Assembly (NCBI RefSeq): GCF_009904105.1
Contig: NZ_JAAABJ010000543.1
Span: 1 to 56,670 of the forward strand
Origin: Elizabethkingia argenteiflava
Lineage (GTDB): Bacteria; Bacteroidota; Bacteroidia; Flavobacteriales; Weeksellaceae
DNA length: 56,670 nucleotides
Direction: 5' to 3'
The notes under the pieces were generated by a model, which did not search any database, had not been told where the DNA came from, and was given only the letters and a program-made list of their open reading frames with translations. Position numbers and translations under genes: made by a program. Position 1 is the stretch's first letter; each line of letters opens with the position of its first letter. This document shows positions 17,816-26,861 of this stretch, piece by piece.

Positions 17816-19099
17816 TTATTTTAATTTTAATATAGCCAATACTTCTGAGAAATTATTAGGCTTTGCTACGATCTTATTTTTTGCATCTAATAGAAAGTAA
17901 GTCGGGGTAGCATGCACATTAAAAAGCTCCGAAGCACTACTGTTCCATCCCTTTAATTCGCTATCATTAATCCAAGGAAGCGATTTCGCTCTAGTAAGAT
18001 AAGCGTCGGCATCAGCATCGAAAGATAAACCTATGACCTGTACTCCATGTGCCTGCAGGGTTTTATAACTTTGGATAATTTTCGGCAATTCGGCCTCACA
18101 ATGAGAGCAGGTAGATGACCAAAACATCACCAGTTTTTTATTGGCTTTGACATCGTGAATACTCTTTGCGGTAGTATTTAATGGATTTACAAATTTATAG
18201 TCGGGCATTACCTTTCCCATCATCACATTATCATTGGACTTAATCGTTGTAACCAGACGATCCGATACAGTACATTTCAAAGCTTTTGCTTGTGATAGAT
18301 ATTTATTTTTGAGACTCTCCATTCCGTAGATATCAAATAGATCGATGAATTCAGATAAAACCGTTTGCCCTCTTGGGGATTCGATCTCTAGGGTAGTGAG
18401 CAACTTTTCCACATCCCGATGAATGGTTTCTTTCTTAGAATAGGACAAATAATTATACAATACCTGTCTTAGCTGTGCGGAAGATTCCAAGTACTCGGGG
18501 GAAGTGTTGATAAATTTGATATAGTCTTCCTGCTTTAAGGATGTATCTCCTAACACATAAGCTTGAAGCTTTTGGGTGTAATACTGTAAAAAGGGGTAGG
18601 AGTTCATATCCACCCCCTGACGACCAGTAGAAAGCTTTGTTATTTCTTTTCTCAGGGCACTTCCAAACGCTGAATTCGTTTCATAAAAATTCTGCATTTG
18701 GAGGAGCACAGGAAGTATTTGCTCCTTTTTCTTGGCATCATTCTGATAAGATGTAAAAGATTGATTAACCGCATCAGAAAATTCGATTTCAGAAATTTTA
18801 TTTTGGTTTAACTTAGCCTCGGCAGATACATCTGTATTTTCAGAGACCAGCATAAAAGCTGTATTGGTGTCGGGGAAATATACCTTCATAAGTCCTGAAT
18901 AGGGTGTTGTCACTTTAAAATTCCAGTTATTTTTCGACTTTACTCCACTGGCTGCTATTACCTCTTTAGATCCGTTATAAGAATAAAGAAAAGCATGGGT
19001 AGCCGTAAAAGTAGAAGGAACTCCAACTTGCACCGAAAACTGTGCAGATACTACTGAGAAAAACTCCAGTAGTGCTATCGCGAAAAACTTCTTTTTCAT
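17816..19099 (-). CDS. Secreted TlpA-like thioredoxin-fold protein
   Basis: A 427-residue protein with a signal peptide (first ~19 residues, cleavage likely after VVSAQ). A long N-terminal region (about 20-285) has no recognised motif but is typical of Bacteroidota DUF4369/TlpA-type proteins. A C-terminal TlpA/AhpC thioredoxin domain carries the active site CSHC in FWSSTCSHCEAELPK near residue 330, and a cis-proline region ATPTYFLLDAK. It is probably a periplasmic disulfide reductase or oxidoreductase. ATG start. It reads in the same direction as clpX, 44 bases downstream of it. Confidence 0.8.
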   Translation of the reverse strand: MKKKFFAIALLEFFSVVSAQFSVQVGVPSTFTATHAFLYSYNGSKEVIAASGVKSKNNWNFKVTTPYSGLMKVYFPDTNTAFMLVSENTDVSAEAKLNQNKISEIEFSDAVNQSFTSYQNDAKKKEQILPVLLQMQNFYETNSAFGSALRKEITKLSTGRQGVDMNSYPFLQYYTQKLQAYVLGDTSLKQEDYIKFINTSPEYLESSAQLRQVLYNYLSYSKKETIHRDVEKLLTTLEIESPRGQTVLSEFIDLFDIYGMESLKNKYLSQAKALKCTVSDRLVTTIKSNDNVMMGKVMPDYKFVNPLNTTAKSIHDVKANKKLVMFWSSTCSHCEAELPKIIQSYKTLQAHGVQVIGLSFDADADAYLTRAKSLPWINDSELKGWNSSASELFNVHATPTYFLLDAKNKIVAKPNNFSEVLAILKLK

Positions 19100-19143
19100 A
19101 AAATATTAAGGTATAAAATTTAACATTAGGTTTTTTAGGTGTC

Positions 19144-20334
19144 TTATTGCAGCTGATTCGCTATTTTTTCTCTGGTCAACACAATTTCTGAATGCTGATC
19201 AATATCATACATGTAATCTTCTAAAACTTTTTCTGTTGTACCTCTAAGTCCCCTAGCTCCCAAACCTTTTTCCATAGTGGCCTCTACAATGGCTTCAACA
19301 GCATGATCCGTAAATTCCAATTTTACATTATCCATTTTGAAAAGCTGTGTAAACTGATTCACAATAGAATTTTTAGGCTCTTTCATGATTCTAATCATTG
19401 CCTCTTTAGTTAATTTATCTAAGTAGGTAATAATCGGAAAGCGCCCTAAAAGTTCGGGAATTAAACCAAAACTCCTTAGATCGATCGCATTAATCTTTTC
19501 TAAAATATATTCTTCTTCATCCGTTTTATTAATTTTTTCACTACTAAAACCAATTGCTTGTTTATTGAGGCGCCTTTCAATAATTTCTTTAATACCATCA
19601 AAAGCTCCTCCAGCAATGAATAAGATATTTTGAGTATTGACCTGTATATATTTTTGATCAGGGTGCTTTCTACCCCCTTGAGGCGGTACATTTACAATAC
19701 TTCCCTCCAGCAACTTGAGTAAACCCTGTTGAACACCTTCTCCTGAAACATCCCGGGTAATGCTAGGATTATCTGATTTCCGTGCAATCTTATCGATTTC
19801 GTCTATGAAAACAATCCCTCTCTCAGCCCTTTCAACATCATAATCAGCTACCATTAAAAGGCGAGAAAGAATACTCTCCACATCTTCTCCTACATAACCT
19901 GCTTCAGTTAAAATGGTAGCATCTACAATACAGAAAGGCACATTTAATTCCTTAGCAATCGTCTTGGCCAGCAAGGTTTTACCAGTTCCTGTCTCTCCTA
20001 CCATTAGAATATTAGATTTTTCCAATTCCACCTCTCTGTCGGTATTCTCAACGTGCATTAACCTTTTATAATGGTTATATACCGCTATGGATAATTGTTT
20101 TTTAGCCTGTTCTTGACCGATAACATATTGATCCAAAAATTCTTTTATCTCCCTCGGTTTTTTTAAATTTTCTATATTATAATCTGAAGGGTTTATATTA
20201 TTTTTAGTGGGACCTGCAAGCATATTATAAGCTTGCTCAATACAATGATTACAGATATAACCGTTATTACCCGACACTAATATTTCTACTTCTTCTTTTT
20301 TTCTTCCACAAAAAGAACATTGGTTAGGACTCAT
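19144..20334 (-). CDS. clpX: ClpX, ATP-dependent unfoldase subunit of ClpXP
   Basis: AAA+ unfoldase that feeds proteins into ClpP. The 396-residue protein has the N-terminal zinc domain (Cys6, Cys9, Cys28, Cys31), Walker A GETGTGKT near residue 113, the Walker B IVFIDEIDKIA near 174, and the C-terminal sensor GLGARGLRG near 367. The tail after that is short, so the protein is a little shorter than the ~410-420 residues usual in flavobacteria; the core motifs are intact. clpP is not in the window. ATG start. Confidence 0.95.
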   Translation of the reverse strand: MSPNQCSFCGRKKEEVEILVSGNNGYICNHCIEQAYNMLAGPTKNNINPSDYNIENLKKPREIKEFLDQYVIGQEQAKKQLSIAVYNHYKRLMHVENTDREVELEKSNILMVGETGTGKTLLAKTIAKELNVPFCIVDATILTEAGYVGEDVESILSRLLMVADYDVERAERGIVFIDEIDKIARKSDNPSITRDVSGEGVQQGLLKLLEGSIVNVPPQGGRKHPDQKYIQVNTQNILFIAGGAFDGIKEIIERRLNKQAIGFSSEKINKTDEEEYILEKINAIDLRSFGLIPELLGRFPIITYLDKLTKEAMIRIMKEPKNSIVNQFTQLFKMDNVKLEFTDHAVEAIVEATMEKGLGARGLRGTTEKVLEDYMYDIDQHSEIVLTREKIANQLQ

Positions 20335-20364
20335 GTAAGTTTATTTTAATTTTCACTGATGCAA

Positions 20365-20390
20365 AAATGCCTAGAAAAATCTAAGCATTT
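20365..20390 (-). terminator. Terminator-like hairpin after the HIT gene
   Basis: AAATGC (20365-20370) and TAGA (20372-20375) pair with TCTA (20380-20383) and GCATTT (20385-20390), with one opposed C/A and a 4-base loop. The HIT stop codon (20381-20383) lies within it. On the minus strand a short U run follows. It would reduce read-through from HIT into clpX. Confidence 0.45.
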
Positions 20391-20770
20391 GCAATTTTTT
20401 CTTGAATTTTTTGATATGCTTCAGGTGATAGTTTCAATCGATCATTGGAAAAATCCATATCATGTATTTGTTGAAGGGGGATAAGATGAATATGGGCATG
20501 AGGGACTTCTAGCCCTACTACTGATAAACCTACTCTTTTACAGGATATGGCAGCCCCCACCTTCTTCGCCACGCGCTGTGCGAACCCAAAAAGATCTTTA
20601 AATTCTTCGGATTCCAGATCGAAGATAAGATCCACTTCTTTTTTAGGAATGACCAACGTATGGCCTTCTACTAAAGGCATTACATCCAAAAAAGCCAAAT
20701 GCTTTTCATCTTCCATAACCTTATAGGCTGGGATTTCGCCATTTACTATTTTAGTGAAAATACTACTCAT
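20381..20770 (-). CDS. HIT family nucleotide-binding protein
   Basis: A 129-residue histidine-triad protein of the Hint branch, which hydrolyses nucleoside phosphoramidates or AMP-lysine-type bonds. The triad HAHIHLIPL (His91, His93, His95) is present, as is the N-terminal IFTKIVNGEIPAYKV. Cytoplasmic. ATG start, 14 bases after greA, so it is co-transcribed with it. The physiological substrate is unknown. Confidence 0.9.
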   Translation of the reverse strand: MSSIFTKIVNGEIPAYKVMEDEKHLAFLDVMPLVEGHTLVIPKKEVDLIFDLESEEFKDLFGFAQRVAKKVGAAISCKRVGLSVVGLEVPHAHIHLIPLQQIHDMDFSNDRLKLSPEAYQKIQEKIANA

Positions 20771-20784
20771 CTTCTCACTTTTTT

Positions 20785-21255
20785 CTAATTTAAACTAATA
20801 TCTAATACTTCAAACGACAATTTATTTCCATTTGGCAGAGTAATATCTGCAAGTTCTCCGACAGCCTTTCCCAACAGTCCCTTTGCAATCGGAGTGTTAA
20901 TAGAGATTCTACCCGTTTTTAAATCACTTTCGTTATCTGGCACTAAAGTAAATATTTGTATTTGTTGGGTCGCTTTATTTTTAAGTTTTACAGTACAGAG
21001 AATGGATACTTTTGAGGTGTCCAACTGACTTTCATCAATTACTTTTGAAGTAGCAATACTATCTTTTAATTTGGATATCCTCATTTCTAGCATACCTTGA
21101 GCTTCTTTTGCTGCATCGTATTCAGCATTTTCGGATAAGTCTCCTTTATCCCGAGCTTCTGCAATTTGTTGTGTAATTTTAGGTCTTTCGATCATTTCCA
21201 ACTGCTCAAGTTCGGCCTTCATTTTCTCTAAACCTTCTTTAGTTACATAACTCAT
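20785..21255 (-). CDS. greA: Transcription elongation factor GreA
   Basis: Enters the RNA polymerase secondary channel and stimulates cleavage of backtracked RNA. The 156-residue protein has the N-terminal antiparallel coiled coil (about 1-75) with the acidic tip in RDKGDLSENAEYDAAKE (Asp and Glu near residues 41-45) and the C-terminal FKBP-like domain (about 80-156). ATG start. Its 5' leader holds a terminator-like hairpin at 21281-21306, between the likely promoter and the start codon. Confidence 0.94.
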   Translation of the reverse strand: MSYVTKEGLEKMKAELEQLEMIERPKITQQIAEARDKGDLSENAEYDAAKEAQGMLEMRISKLKDSIATSKVIDESQLDTSKVSILCTVKLKNKATQQIQIFTLVPDNESDLKTGRISINTPIAKGLLGKAVGELADITLPNGNKLSFEVLDISLN

Positions 21256-21280
21256 AATATAATATTTTATGTTAGTATAA

Positions 21281-21306
21281 ATAAAATATCCGACCTTTGC
21301 CGGATA
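21281..21306 (-). terminator. Hairpin in the greA leader
   Basis: On the minus strand TATCCG pairs with CGGATA (21287-21292 with 21301-21306), with an 8-base loop, followed by a U-rich stretch (TTTTAT). It lies downstream of a TATATTTG promoter box and upstream of the greA ATG, so it is a candidate attenuator in the greA 5' leader. The stem is only 6 bp, so strength is uncertain. Confidence 0.4.
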
Positions 21307-21328
21307 CTCATGTCTTGATTAATTCCAG

Positions 21329-21336
21329 CAAATATA
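21329..21336 (-). promoter_or_regulatory. -7 promoter element for greA
   Basis: The minus strand reads TATATTTG (complement of 21329-21336), matching TAnnTTTG. No TTG is seen at the ideal -33 distance. Transcription would start near 21322, giving a leader of about 65 bases before greA. Confidence 0.45.
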
Positions 21337-21484
21337 TAATTTATTTTCTATAAAAAGAAATATTAAACATCCAAAGTTTATATACTGTAAATCAGAATAT
21401 TATATCACTGTTTTGTTTTTATTGCAGAATAATATAGCAACTTCTCTTTTTCCCTAAAATCTAAACATTTTTTATCTTTATAGC

Positions 21485-21934
21485 ATGAAAATAGTGATCC
21501 AAAGAGTTTCCCAAGCCGAAGTAAGGGTTGATGAACAATGCGTTGCCCGTATTGATAAAGGCCTAACCCTTTTAATCGGAATTGAAGAAAATGATGAGGA
21601 GTCGGATGCCGATTGGCTCGTTCAAAAAATTCTTAACCTCCGCATTTTCGGGGATAAGCAAAATAAACTCAATCTCTCGGTTCAAGATGTAAAGGGGGAT
21701 ATCCTCTGCATCAGCCAGTTTACATTACTGGCTGATTATAAGAAAGGAAATCGTCCCTCTTTCTTAAAAGCAGCTAATCCCACTATAGCGCTTCCATTGT
21801 TTGAATATTTTAAACAGGAAATCGCTAAGAGCGGGCTTAAAACTGAAAGTGGATGTTTTGGCGCCAATATGAGTGTTTCCCTAGTAAATGAAGGGCCTAT
21901 CACCATTATTATGAACTCCAAAACAAAAACATAA
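21485..21934 (+). CDS. dtd: D-aminoacyl-tRNA deacylase
   Basis: Removes D-amino acids, and glycine mischarged on tRNA-Ala, from tRNA. The 149-residue protein has the two signature motifs: SQFTLLADYKKGNRPSF (about 75-91) and NEGPITI near 138. Homodimeric cytoplasmic enzyme with the expected length of about 150. ATG start. It is divergent from greA across a 229-base gap and convergent with the lipoprotein gene that follows. Confidence 0.93.
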   Translation: MKIVIQRVSQAEVRVDEQCVARIDKGLTLLIGIEENDEESDADWLVQKILNLRIFGDKQNKLNLSVQDVKGDILCISQFTLLADYKKGNRPSFLKAANPTIALPLFEYFKQEIAKSGLKTESGCFGANMSVSLVNEGPITIIMNSKTKT

Positions 21935-21949
21935 AACAGATAATATGTT

Positions 21950-22441
21950 CTATTTTAAAGTCACCGTAAATTTTCCAATCTGTGAACCTTCAGCCCTCGT
22001 ATTTTTACCGATCTCCAAACTATAATCTCCTTTCTCATTCATTTCATACTCTATGTCACTTCCAAAGGGCCCGTCTATACCTTCATTATTGAGTGAAACA
22101 CCACTAAATCGAATATTTTGCCCTTTTTTGTCAGGCGTAATATGCCCCGAAATCTTATCTTTCCCTTTATTCTTAAGCTGAAGAACCAATACCTGATCTT
22201 CATTTGTAAATTCATCACTTATTTGTACCGGTAATTTTTGTAGATCGACAGTACGCGTAATTAGACTATCGGTAACCTGCCGGTCATCGGTAGGTTCTAC
22301 CTGCTGCGCAAGACTATCTACTTTAACAGGCTGAGCTGTTTGTAAGGTATCTTCTTTTGAATCTGCTGTCTTACTAGGACCTTTTGAACAAGAAGATAAA
22401 GCCAGTAGTAATACTACTGGAATAATAACCATTGTTTTCAT
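21950..22441 (-). CDS. Hypothetical lipoprotein
   Basis: A 163-residue protein with a lipoprotein signal peptide (hydrophobic stretch then lipobox LSSC, lipid-bearing Cys at residue 18). A low-complexity Thr/Asp/Gln/Val-rich linker spans about 20-65, followed by a beta-rich globular part. No known motif. Envelope location is inferred from the lipobox. It is convergent with dtd, 15 bases apart. Confidence 0.65.
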   Translation of the reverse strand: MKTMVIIPVVLLLALSSCSKGPSKTADSKEDTLQTAQPVKVDSLAQQVEPTDDRQVTDSLITRTVDLQKLPVQISDEFTNEDQVLVLQLKNKGKDKISGHITPDKKGQNIRFSGVSLNNEGIDGPFGSDIEYEMNEKGDYSLEIGKNTRAEGSQIGKFTVTLK

Positions 22442-22860
22442 ATTGTATAAAATAAATATTAATAACTTTTAGAAAAGAAATTATTGGGAAAAGTATTTTT
22501 AACATTGAATTCTGTTGTATAAAATTTAACACAAAATGCCATCTGCACTCCTCCTGATGCTTCTCCTGTAGTTTCAGTGATTAAAGTTAACTAAACCCTA
22601 CTAATTATCCAACAAAATAATTGTTTTATTCTGAAAACCAATATTTATAGTCTTTAAACGATAACACCACTAAGCAGAAAATATTCGACGATTGAAAATA
22701 AAATTATACATTATAAGTGATAAAATTGAAATAACTTATCTCATTAAATATTTTATTACCTATAGCGTAAGCCCAAACCTTCATAAAACGACTAAAAAAC
22801 GAATTATTATTTTATAGCAAACTTCCAAATGATTAACTTTAAATTCTAAAATATTTTAGA
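22442..22860. other. Intergenic stretch before the methyltransferase gene
   Basis: About 420 AT-rich bases. A minus-strand frame ending at 22459 could encode 27 residues from ATG 22542 and stays open for 15 more codons upstream, but it has no recognisable motif. No strong TAnnTTTG box, RNA or repeat was seen. Confidence 0.4.
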
Positions 22861-24462
22861 ATGAATAAAGAACTTTTAAGATCCTCCATTTTCAGACACT
22901 TAGATGGTATTGTTACAGCTCCGGTCATTGCCTCTCTAGAAAAGAAAAAAACAATCCACATGATTCTGGAAAAAAAAAAACTGAAAATCTCCGATCTTTC
23001 CTATCACTTGGGCGCAAATGAAGGCTACCTTAATGTAGCCTTACGCACCTTAGCCTCACAGGGGTTTATAAATTATCAGGTGAATAATTTAGAGAACGAG
23101 ATCTTGATTTCTGCCAATAAAAACACCCCTTTGTTACACAAATATGCTTTTCTCTATTTAAAAATCATTCCTTTTCAACAAAAGTTAACAAACATTAAGG
23201 AACAGATTCTAAAGGCCTCTTTTGTAAAAGAATTTAAGCTTCTCTGTGAAGATTTAAAAGACCATTTTAAACTTAACATTTCAAATGATCCTCTTGAGCG
23301 ATCTATACAGGAGCAAATCCTAAAACACATTGAAGGTTGTATACTAGGTCCGATTATCGTGCATTTAGGAATGACCGGTATGTTTCATAAATACTTTATG
23401 GAAACGTCTTTTCAGGCGGCTGAATTTCACAAAAATTTCGAGAATTTTGAGCTTATCCTAGACTTTTTAACTTATTTGGGCTGGTTTAGAAAAACAGGTG
23501 CTCATTATAAGTTTACCGAAACCGGCATTTACTACGCCAAACGAGCAGCCTCTTATGGTGTCATCGTATCTTATCTGCCAATGCTCAATCAACTGGATGA
23601 ACTTTTGTTTGGAGATGCCTACAAAACAAGGCAAGTTACCCAAGGAGAAGAGGAAATTCATGTAGATCGAGCAATGAATGTCTGGGGAAGCGGAGGGGCA
23701 CATTCCAACTATTTTAAGGTGGCTAATGATTTTATTATTCAGGTTTTTAACCTGCCTATTCATGTACAACCTAAAGGTATTTTAGATATGGGCTGCGGAA
23801 ATGGTGCCTTTATTCAACATGTTTTTGAAACCGTAGAGCGACATACTTTACGAGGAAAAATGTTAGAAGAATACCCTTTATTTTTAGTAGGCGCTGATTA
23901 TAATATTGCCGCATTAAAAGCTACACGTTCAAATCTTATTAATAACGATATTTGGGCCAAAGTAATCTGGGGTGATATTGGAAATCCGGAACAACTAGCA
24001 AAAGATTTAAAAGAAAATTACGAAATAGAGCTCTCGGATCTTTTAAATATTAGAACATTTTTAGACCATAATAGACGATGGAAAGCGCCTGAAAATTTAC
24101 CCCAAGAAAATTATAGTTCCTCCACAGGGGCCTTTGCTTTCCATGGAGAACGCCTATCCAATGCTCATGTGGAAGAAAGCCTAAAAGATCACCTTAAACT
24201 TTGGCTACCATACATTCAAAAAAACGGGCTTCTTATTATAGAACTCCACTCTTTAGCACCAGAACTCGTATGTAAAAACCTAGGAAAAACTGCAGCTACA
24301 GCATATGAGGCTATCCATGGATTTTCGGACCAGTATATCCTAGAACTTAACATTTTTAGAAAAATATGCCAGGAAATAGGATTAAAGATAAAGCCAGACC
24401 TATCTAAAAATTTTCCCAATTCAACATTGGCCAGTGTATCTATACACCTATTAACGAGCTAA
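22861..24462 (+). CDS. SAM-dependent methyltransferase with winged-helix domains
   Basis: A 533-residue class I methyltransferase. The SAM motif I is LDMGCGNGAF near residues 305-314, with the acidic motif GADYN near 341. The N-terminal half contains two winged-helix-like segments, about 18-80 and about 150-230, the second ending in YKFTETGIYYAKRAA. That layout resembles small-molecule O-methyltransferases with dimerisation domains, but the protein is longer. Substrate unknown; no biosynthetic partner genes are adjacent. ATG start; a strong terminator follows. It could belong to a secondary-metabolite pathway, but this is not shown. Confidence 0.7.
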   Translation: MNKELLRSSIFRHLDGIVTAPVIASLEKKKTIHMILEKKKLKISDLSYHLGANEGYLNVALRTLASQGFINYQVNNLENEILISANKNTPLLHKYAFLYLKIIPFQQKLTNIKEQILKASFVKEFKLLCEDLKDHFKLNISNDPLERSIQEQILKHIEGCILGPIIVHLGMTGMFHKYFMETSFQAAEFHKNFENFELILDFLTYLGWFRKTGAHYKFTETGIYYAKRAASYGVIVSYLPMLNQLDELLFGDAYKTRQVTQGEEEIHVDRAMNVWGSGGAHSNYFKVANDFIIQVFNLPIHVQPKGILDMGCGNGAFIQHVFETVERHTLRGKMLEEYPLFLVGADYNIAALKATRSNLINNDIWAKVIWGDIGNPEQLAKDLKENYEIELSDLLNIRTFLDHNRRWKAPENLPQENYSSSTGAFAFHGERLSNAHVEESLKDHLKLWLPYIQKNGLLIIELHSLAPELVCKNLGKTAATAYEAIHGFSDQYILELNIFRKICQEIGLKIKPDLSKNFPNSTLASVSIHLLTS

Positions 24463-24467
24463 AATAA

Positions 24468-24508
24468 AAAATATGGAGGTATGATATCAGCATACTTCTC
24501 CATATTTT
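24468..24508. terminator. Terminator between the methyltransferase gene and the adh pseudogene
   Basis: AAAATATGGAG (24468-24478) pairs with CTCCATATTTT (24498-24508), and GTATG (24479-24483) pairs with CATAC (24491-24495), with a 7-base loop and a 2-base bulge. A and T runs on both sides make it usable in either direction. Confidence 0.75.
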
Positions 24509-24552
24509 AATCATCTTACAAATCGCCTGAATGACTTTTCAGGGATTGTTTC

Positions 24553-25599
24553 TCAAGCGCTAATAATTACTTTCAGCGCTTTTTCTTTAGCTGCGTTTAT
24601 AAAAACATCGTAGGCTTTTTCAATTTGCGCTATGGTAAAGTGATGGGAAATCATTTTACTGGGATTTATTTTTTTAGATTATATCGCTTTAATCAGATCG
24701 GGAATAGTATTGGTATTAACAAGCCCCATCGTGATGGTAATATTTTTAATCCAAAGCCGTTCTAAAGCCAACTCTACAGGCTGACCATGCACACCGATAT
24801 TGGCCACGTGCCCTCCTGGCTTGATAACGTCTGTACAAAGCTGGAGCGTTTGAGGAATACCTACGGCTTCTATGGCCACATCTACTCCTTCACCATCTGT
24901 AATTTCTTTAATTTTTTCCACCACGTTTTCCTCCTTGCTTGAATTAATAACATGGGTAGCTCCAATGCTTTGAGCAAATTTCAATCGATTATCATTAGAG
25001 CCTCCTATCAGAATAATTCTATTAGGTGAGTAAAACTGTGCTGTTAATAAAACGGCTAAACCAACAGGTCCGCTTCCTACGATAGCTATATCGTCTCCAT
25101 GCTTTATTCTCCCACTCAAAACTCCAATTTCAAAGCCGGTAGGGAGGATATCAGATAAGAGCACGGCCGTCTCATCATCAATCGTATTAGGCAACTTAAT
25201 CAAACTGTTTTGGGCATGAGGAATTCTTACATACTGAGCCTGTGTACCATTAATAAGACGCCCCAATAGCCATCCTCCTTCAGTACAATGAGCATATATT
25301 TGCTTTTTGCAATATTTGCAGGATCCACAAGAGGTCATACATGAGATAATCACTTTATCTCCCACTTTAAAATCGCTAACAGCCGCGCCCACTTCAACAA
25401 TTTCACCCACTCCTTCATGACCTAGAATAGTTCCATAAGACACTTCCGGATTTTTACCTTTTAGTATACCCAAATCGGACCCACAGATAGTCGTTTTGGT
25501 CATTTTGATAATGTGGCATCTGTTGATTTCTCAATTATAGTTTTTTTTAACCTCTATAAACTTATAGGAATAATCTCCATGATATACTAATGCTTGCAT
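24553..25599 (-). pseudogene. Zinc-dependent alcohol dehydrogenase, disrupted
   Basis: The intact middle (274 codons, 24679-25503) has the zinc and cofactor motifs of medium-chain alcohol dehydrogenases: ICGSDLGILKG, GHEGVGEIVEVG, the four-cysteine structural zinc loop and IVGSGPVGLAVLL. Homology extends past both ends. Upstream, ATG at 25599 opens MQALVYHGDYSYKF, then a frameshift in a run of eight A residues and a further 2-base shift just before the MTKTT segment. Downstream, an in-frame TAA near 24679-24681 is followed in the same frame by a normal C-terminus ending KEKALKVIISA at TGA 24553. The restored length, 349 codons, equals the family length (about 348). Three lesions, so it is almost certainly inactive. 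Confidence 0.85.
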
Positions 25600-25977
25600 A
25601 GAATCATATTATTTTAAAATCAAAATTTTAGCTTTTTCTATTTGTCTATTTAAGAAAAACGATGTGTTATACAGCGTCTGTTTATCATGCATGCCAAAGC
25701 AAACCCTAGGCGAATGCTCTTATATAGCTGCAGAACATTAAAAAAAACCATGACTTCATAGCGCTCTTTTCTAGAAGTACTTTGAGTCCTGAGTAGAATC
25801 GCTCTTCTTAACTTTATTAATTAAAATTAGATAAAAGTAAGCTTACTCCATGATTAACTGTTAAGTTTTTAATGATTAGTATTTATCGAATTACGCATAA
25901 CAAGAGGCCAGAAGAGTCTATGCAGCATTTCCTTAATAAGCTATTAAGCTGTAAAACCAACCCAGAAACAGGAAATA
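25600..25977. other. Gene-free stretch upstream of the adh pseudogene
   Basis: About 380 bases without an intact gene. Short protein-like minus-strand frames between about 25610 and 25830 are interrupted by stops and may be gene debris, but no family was recognised. Confidence 0.35.
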
Positions 25978-26742
25978 CTATTTTTCGCTCAACCTCTGCT
26001 TGATCTTTTCTATATTCGCTTTAGCTGATTCTTCTAAAATTAAACGTCCGCTCATCTCAGACCTTGCAGGCAGCAAATCGTCAAAATATTCGGTCCCCTC
26101 CCATGCTATTTTTTTTAATAAAGCGAGTACCTCAGCACTTCTTGTGGATAATTTCTGCAAAAATTTTTCAATTAATAGATCCATATCTTCTATAGTATCC
26201 GATACCGACTGATAAATATTGTGCTCTTTTGCCCAGACTGCAGATCTAAATTCAGCGTCTAACGCCATGGTCAAAAATTGAGATTTACCGATTTTACGTT
26301 CTACGTAAGGACCTATAACAAAAGGACCTATGCCAATATTTATTTCTGTTAATGCTAACTCTGCCTCGGCAGTAGCAAAGCAATAATCTGCGCCGCAAGC
26401 TAAACCTACCCCGCCCCCTGTAGCTTTGCCTTGAACCCTTACCACCACTATTTTTTCACACCTACGCATGGCATCCAGCACTCTGCTAAAGCCTGAAAAA
26501 AACTTCACTGAGGCATCCATCTCCCGTAATGTTAACAATTCATCAAAGCTTGCTCCAGCACAAAACGCCTTACGACCTGCACTTTTAATCAGAAGGACTT
26601 TCACCTCTTCTTTAGCTGCTTCATTTGATATTACAGCTGCTAATCTCTCTAATAACTCTCCTGGCAATGCATTGCTCTTGGGAGTGCCAAAAGTGATTAT
26701 AGCAATATTATTTTTAACTTCTGATGTTACAAATTCTTTCAT
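25978..26742 (-). CDS. Enoyl-CoA hydratase/isomerase family protein, possible PaaF
   Basis: A 254-residue crotonase-fold protein. It has the oxyanion-hole segment FCAGASFDEL near 60-69 and GKATGGGVGLACGADY near 104-119. The Glu in LALTEINIGIGPFVIGP near 130 corresponds to one catalytic Glu; the other usual Glu, in the GGG-E position, is replaced by Gly. In this form it resembles the methylglutaconyl-CoA hydratase-like proteins of Bacteroidota. As the last gene after the paa cluster it could do the PaaF step (dehydroadipyl-CoA hydration), but leucine catabolism is an alternative. ATG start. A TATTTTTG box at 26764-26771 suggests its own promoter. Confidence 0.75.
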   Translation of the reverse strand: MKEFVTSEVKNNIAIITFGTPKSNALPGELLERLAAVISNEAAKEEVKVLLIKSAGRKAFCAGASFDELLTLREMDASVKFFSGFSRVLDAMRRCEKIVVVRVQGKATGGGVGLACGADYCFATAEAELALTEINIGIGPFVIGPYVERKIGKSQFLTMALDAEFRSAVWAKEHNIYQSVSDTIEDMDLLIEKFLQKLSTRSAEVLALLKKIAWEGTEYFDDLLPARSEMSGRLILEESAKANIEKIKQRLSEK

Positions 26743-26763
26743 TTTTTATAAAAACTATATATA

Positions 26764-26771
26764 CAAAAATA
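26764..26771 (-). promoter_or_regulatory. -7 promoter element for the enoyl-CoA hydratase gene
   Basis: The minus strand reads TATTTTTG (complement of 26764-26771), matching TAnnTTTG, about 20 bases before the ATG. No TTG lies at the right distance upstream, so this is a half-supported promoter. Confidence 0.4.
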
Positions 26772-26861
26772 TTAATTTTAAGAACCCGAAAATGCTATAA
26801 GCAAGTAAATACAGGCCCTATACCTTGAGATCTCTGTTTTCGTGTATGAAAAAAGTGAATC

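Noticed and set aside
22459-22542. 27-codon minus-strand frame near the methyltransferase gene, considered as a RiPP precursor
   Set aside because: No leader motif, no maturation enzymes other than an unrelated-looking methyltransferase, and no conserved core residues.
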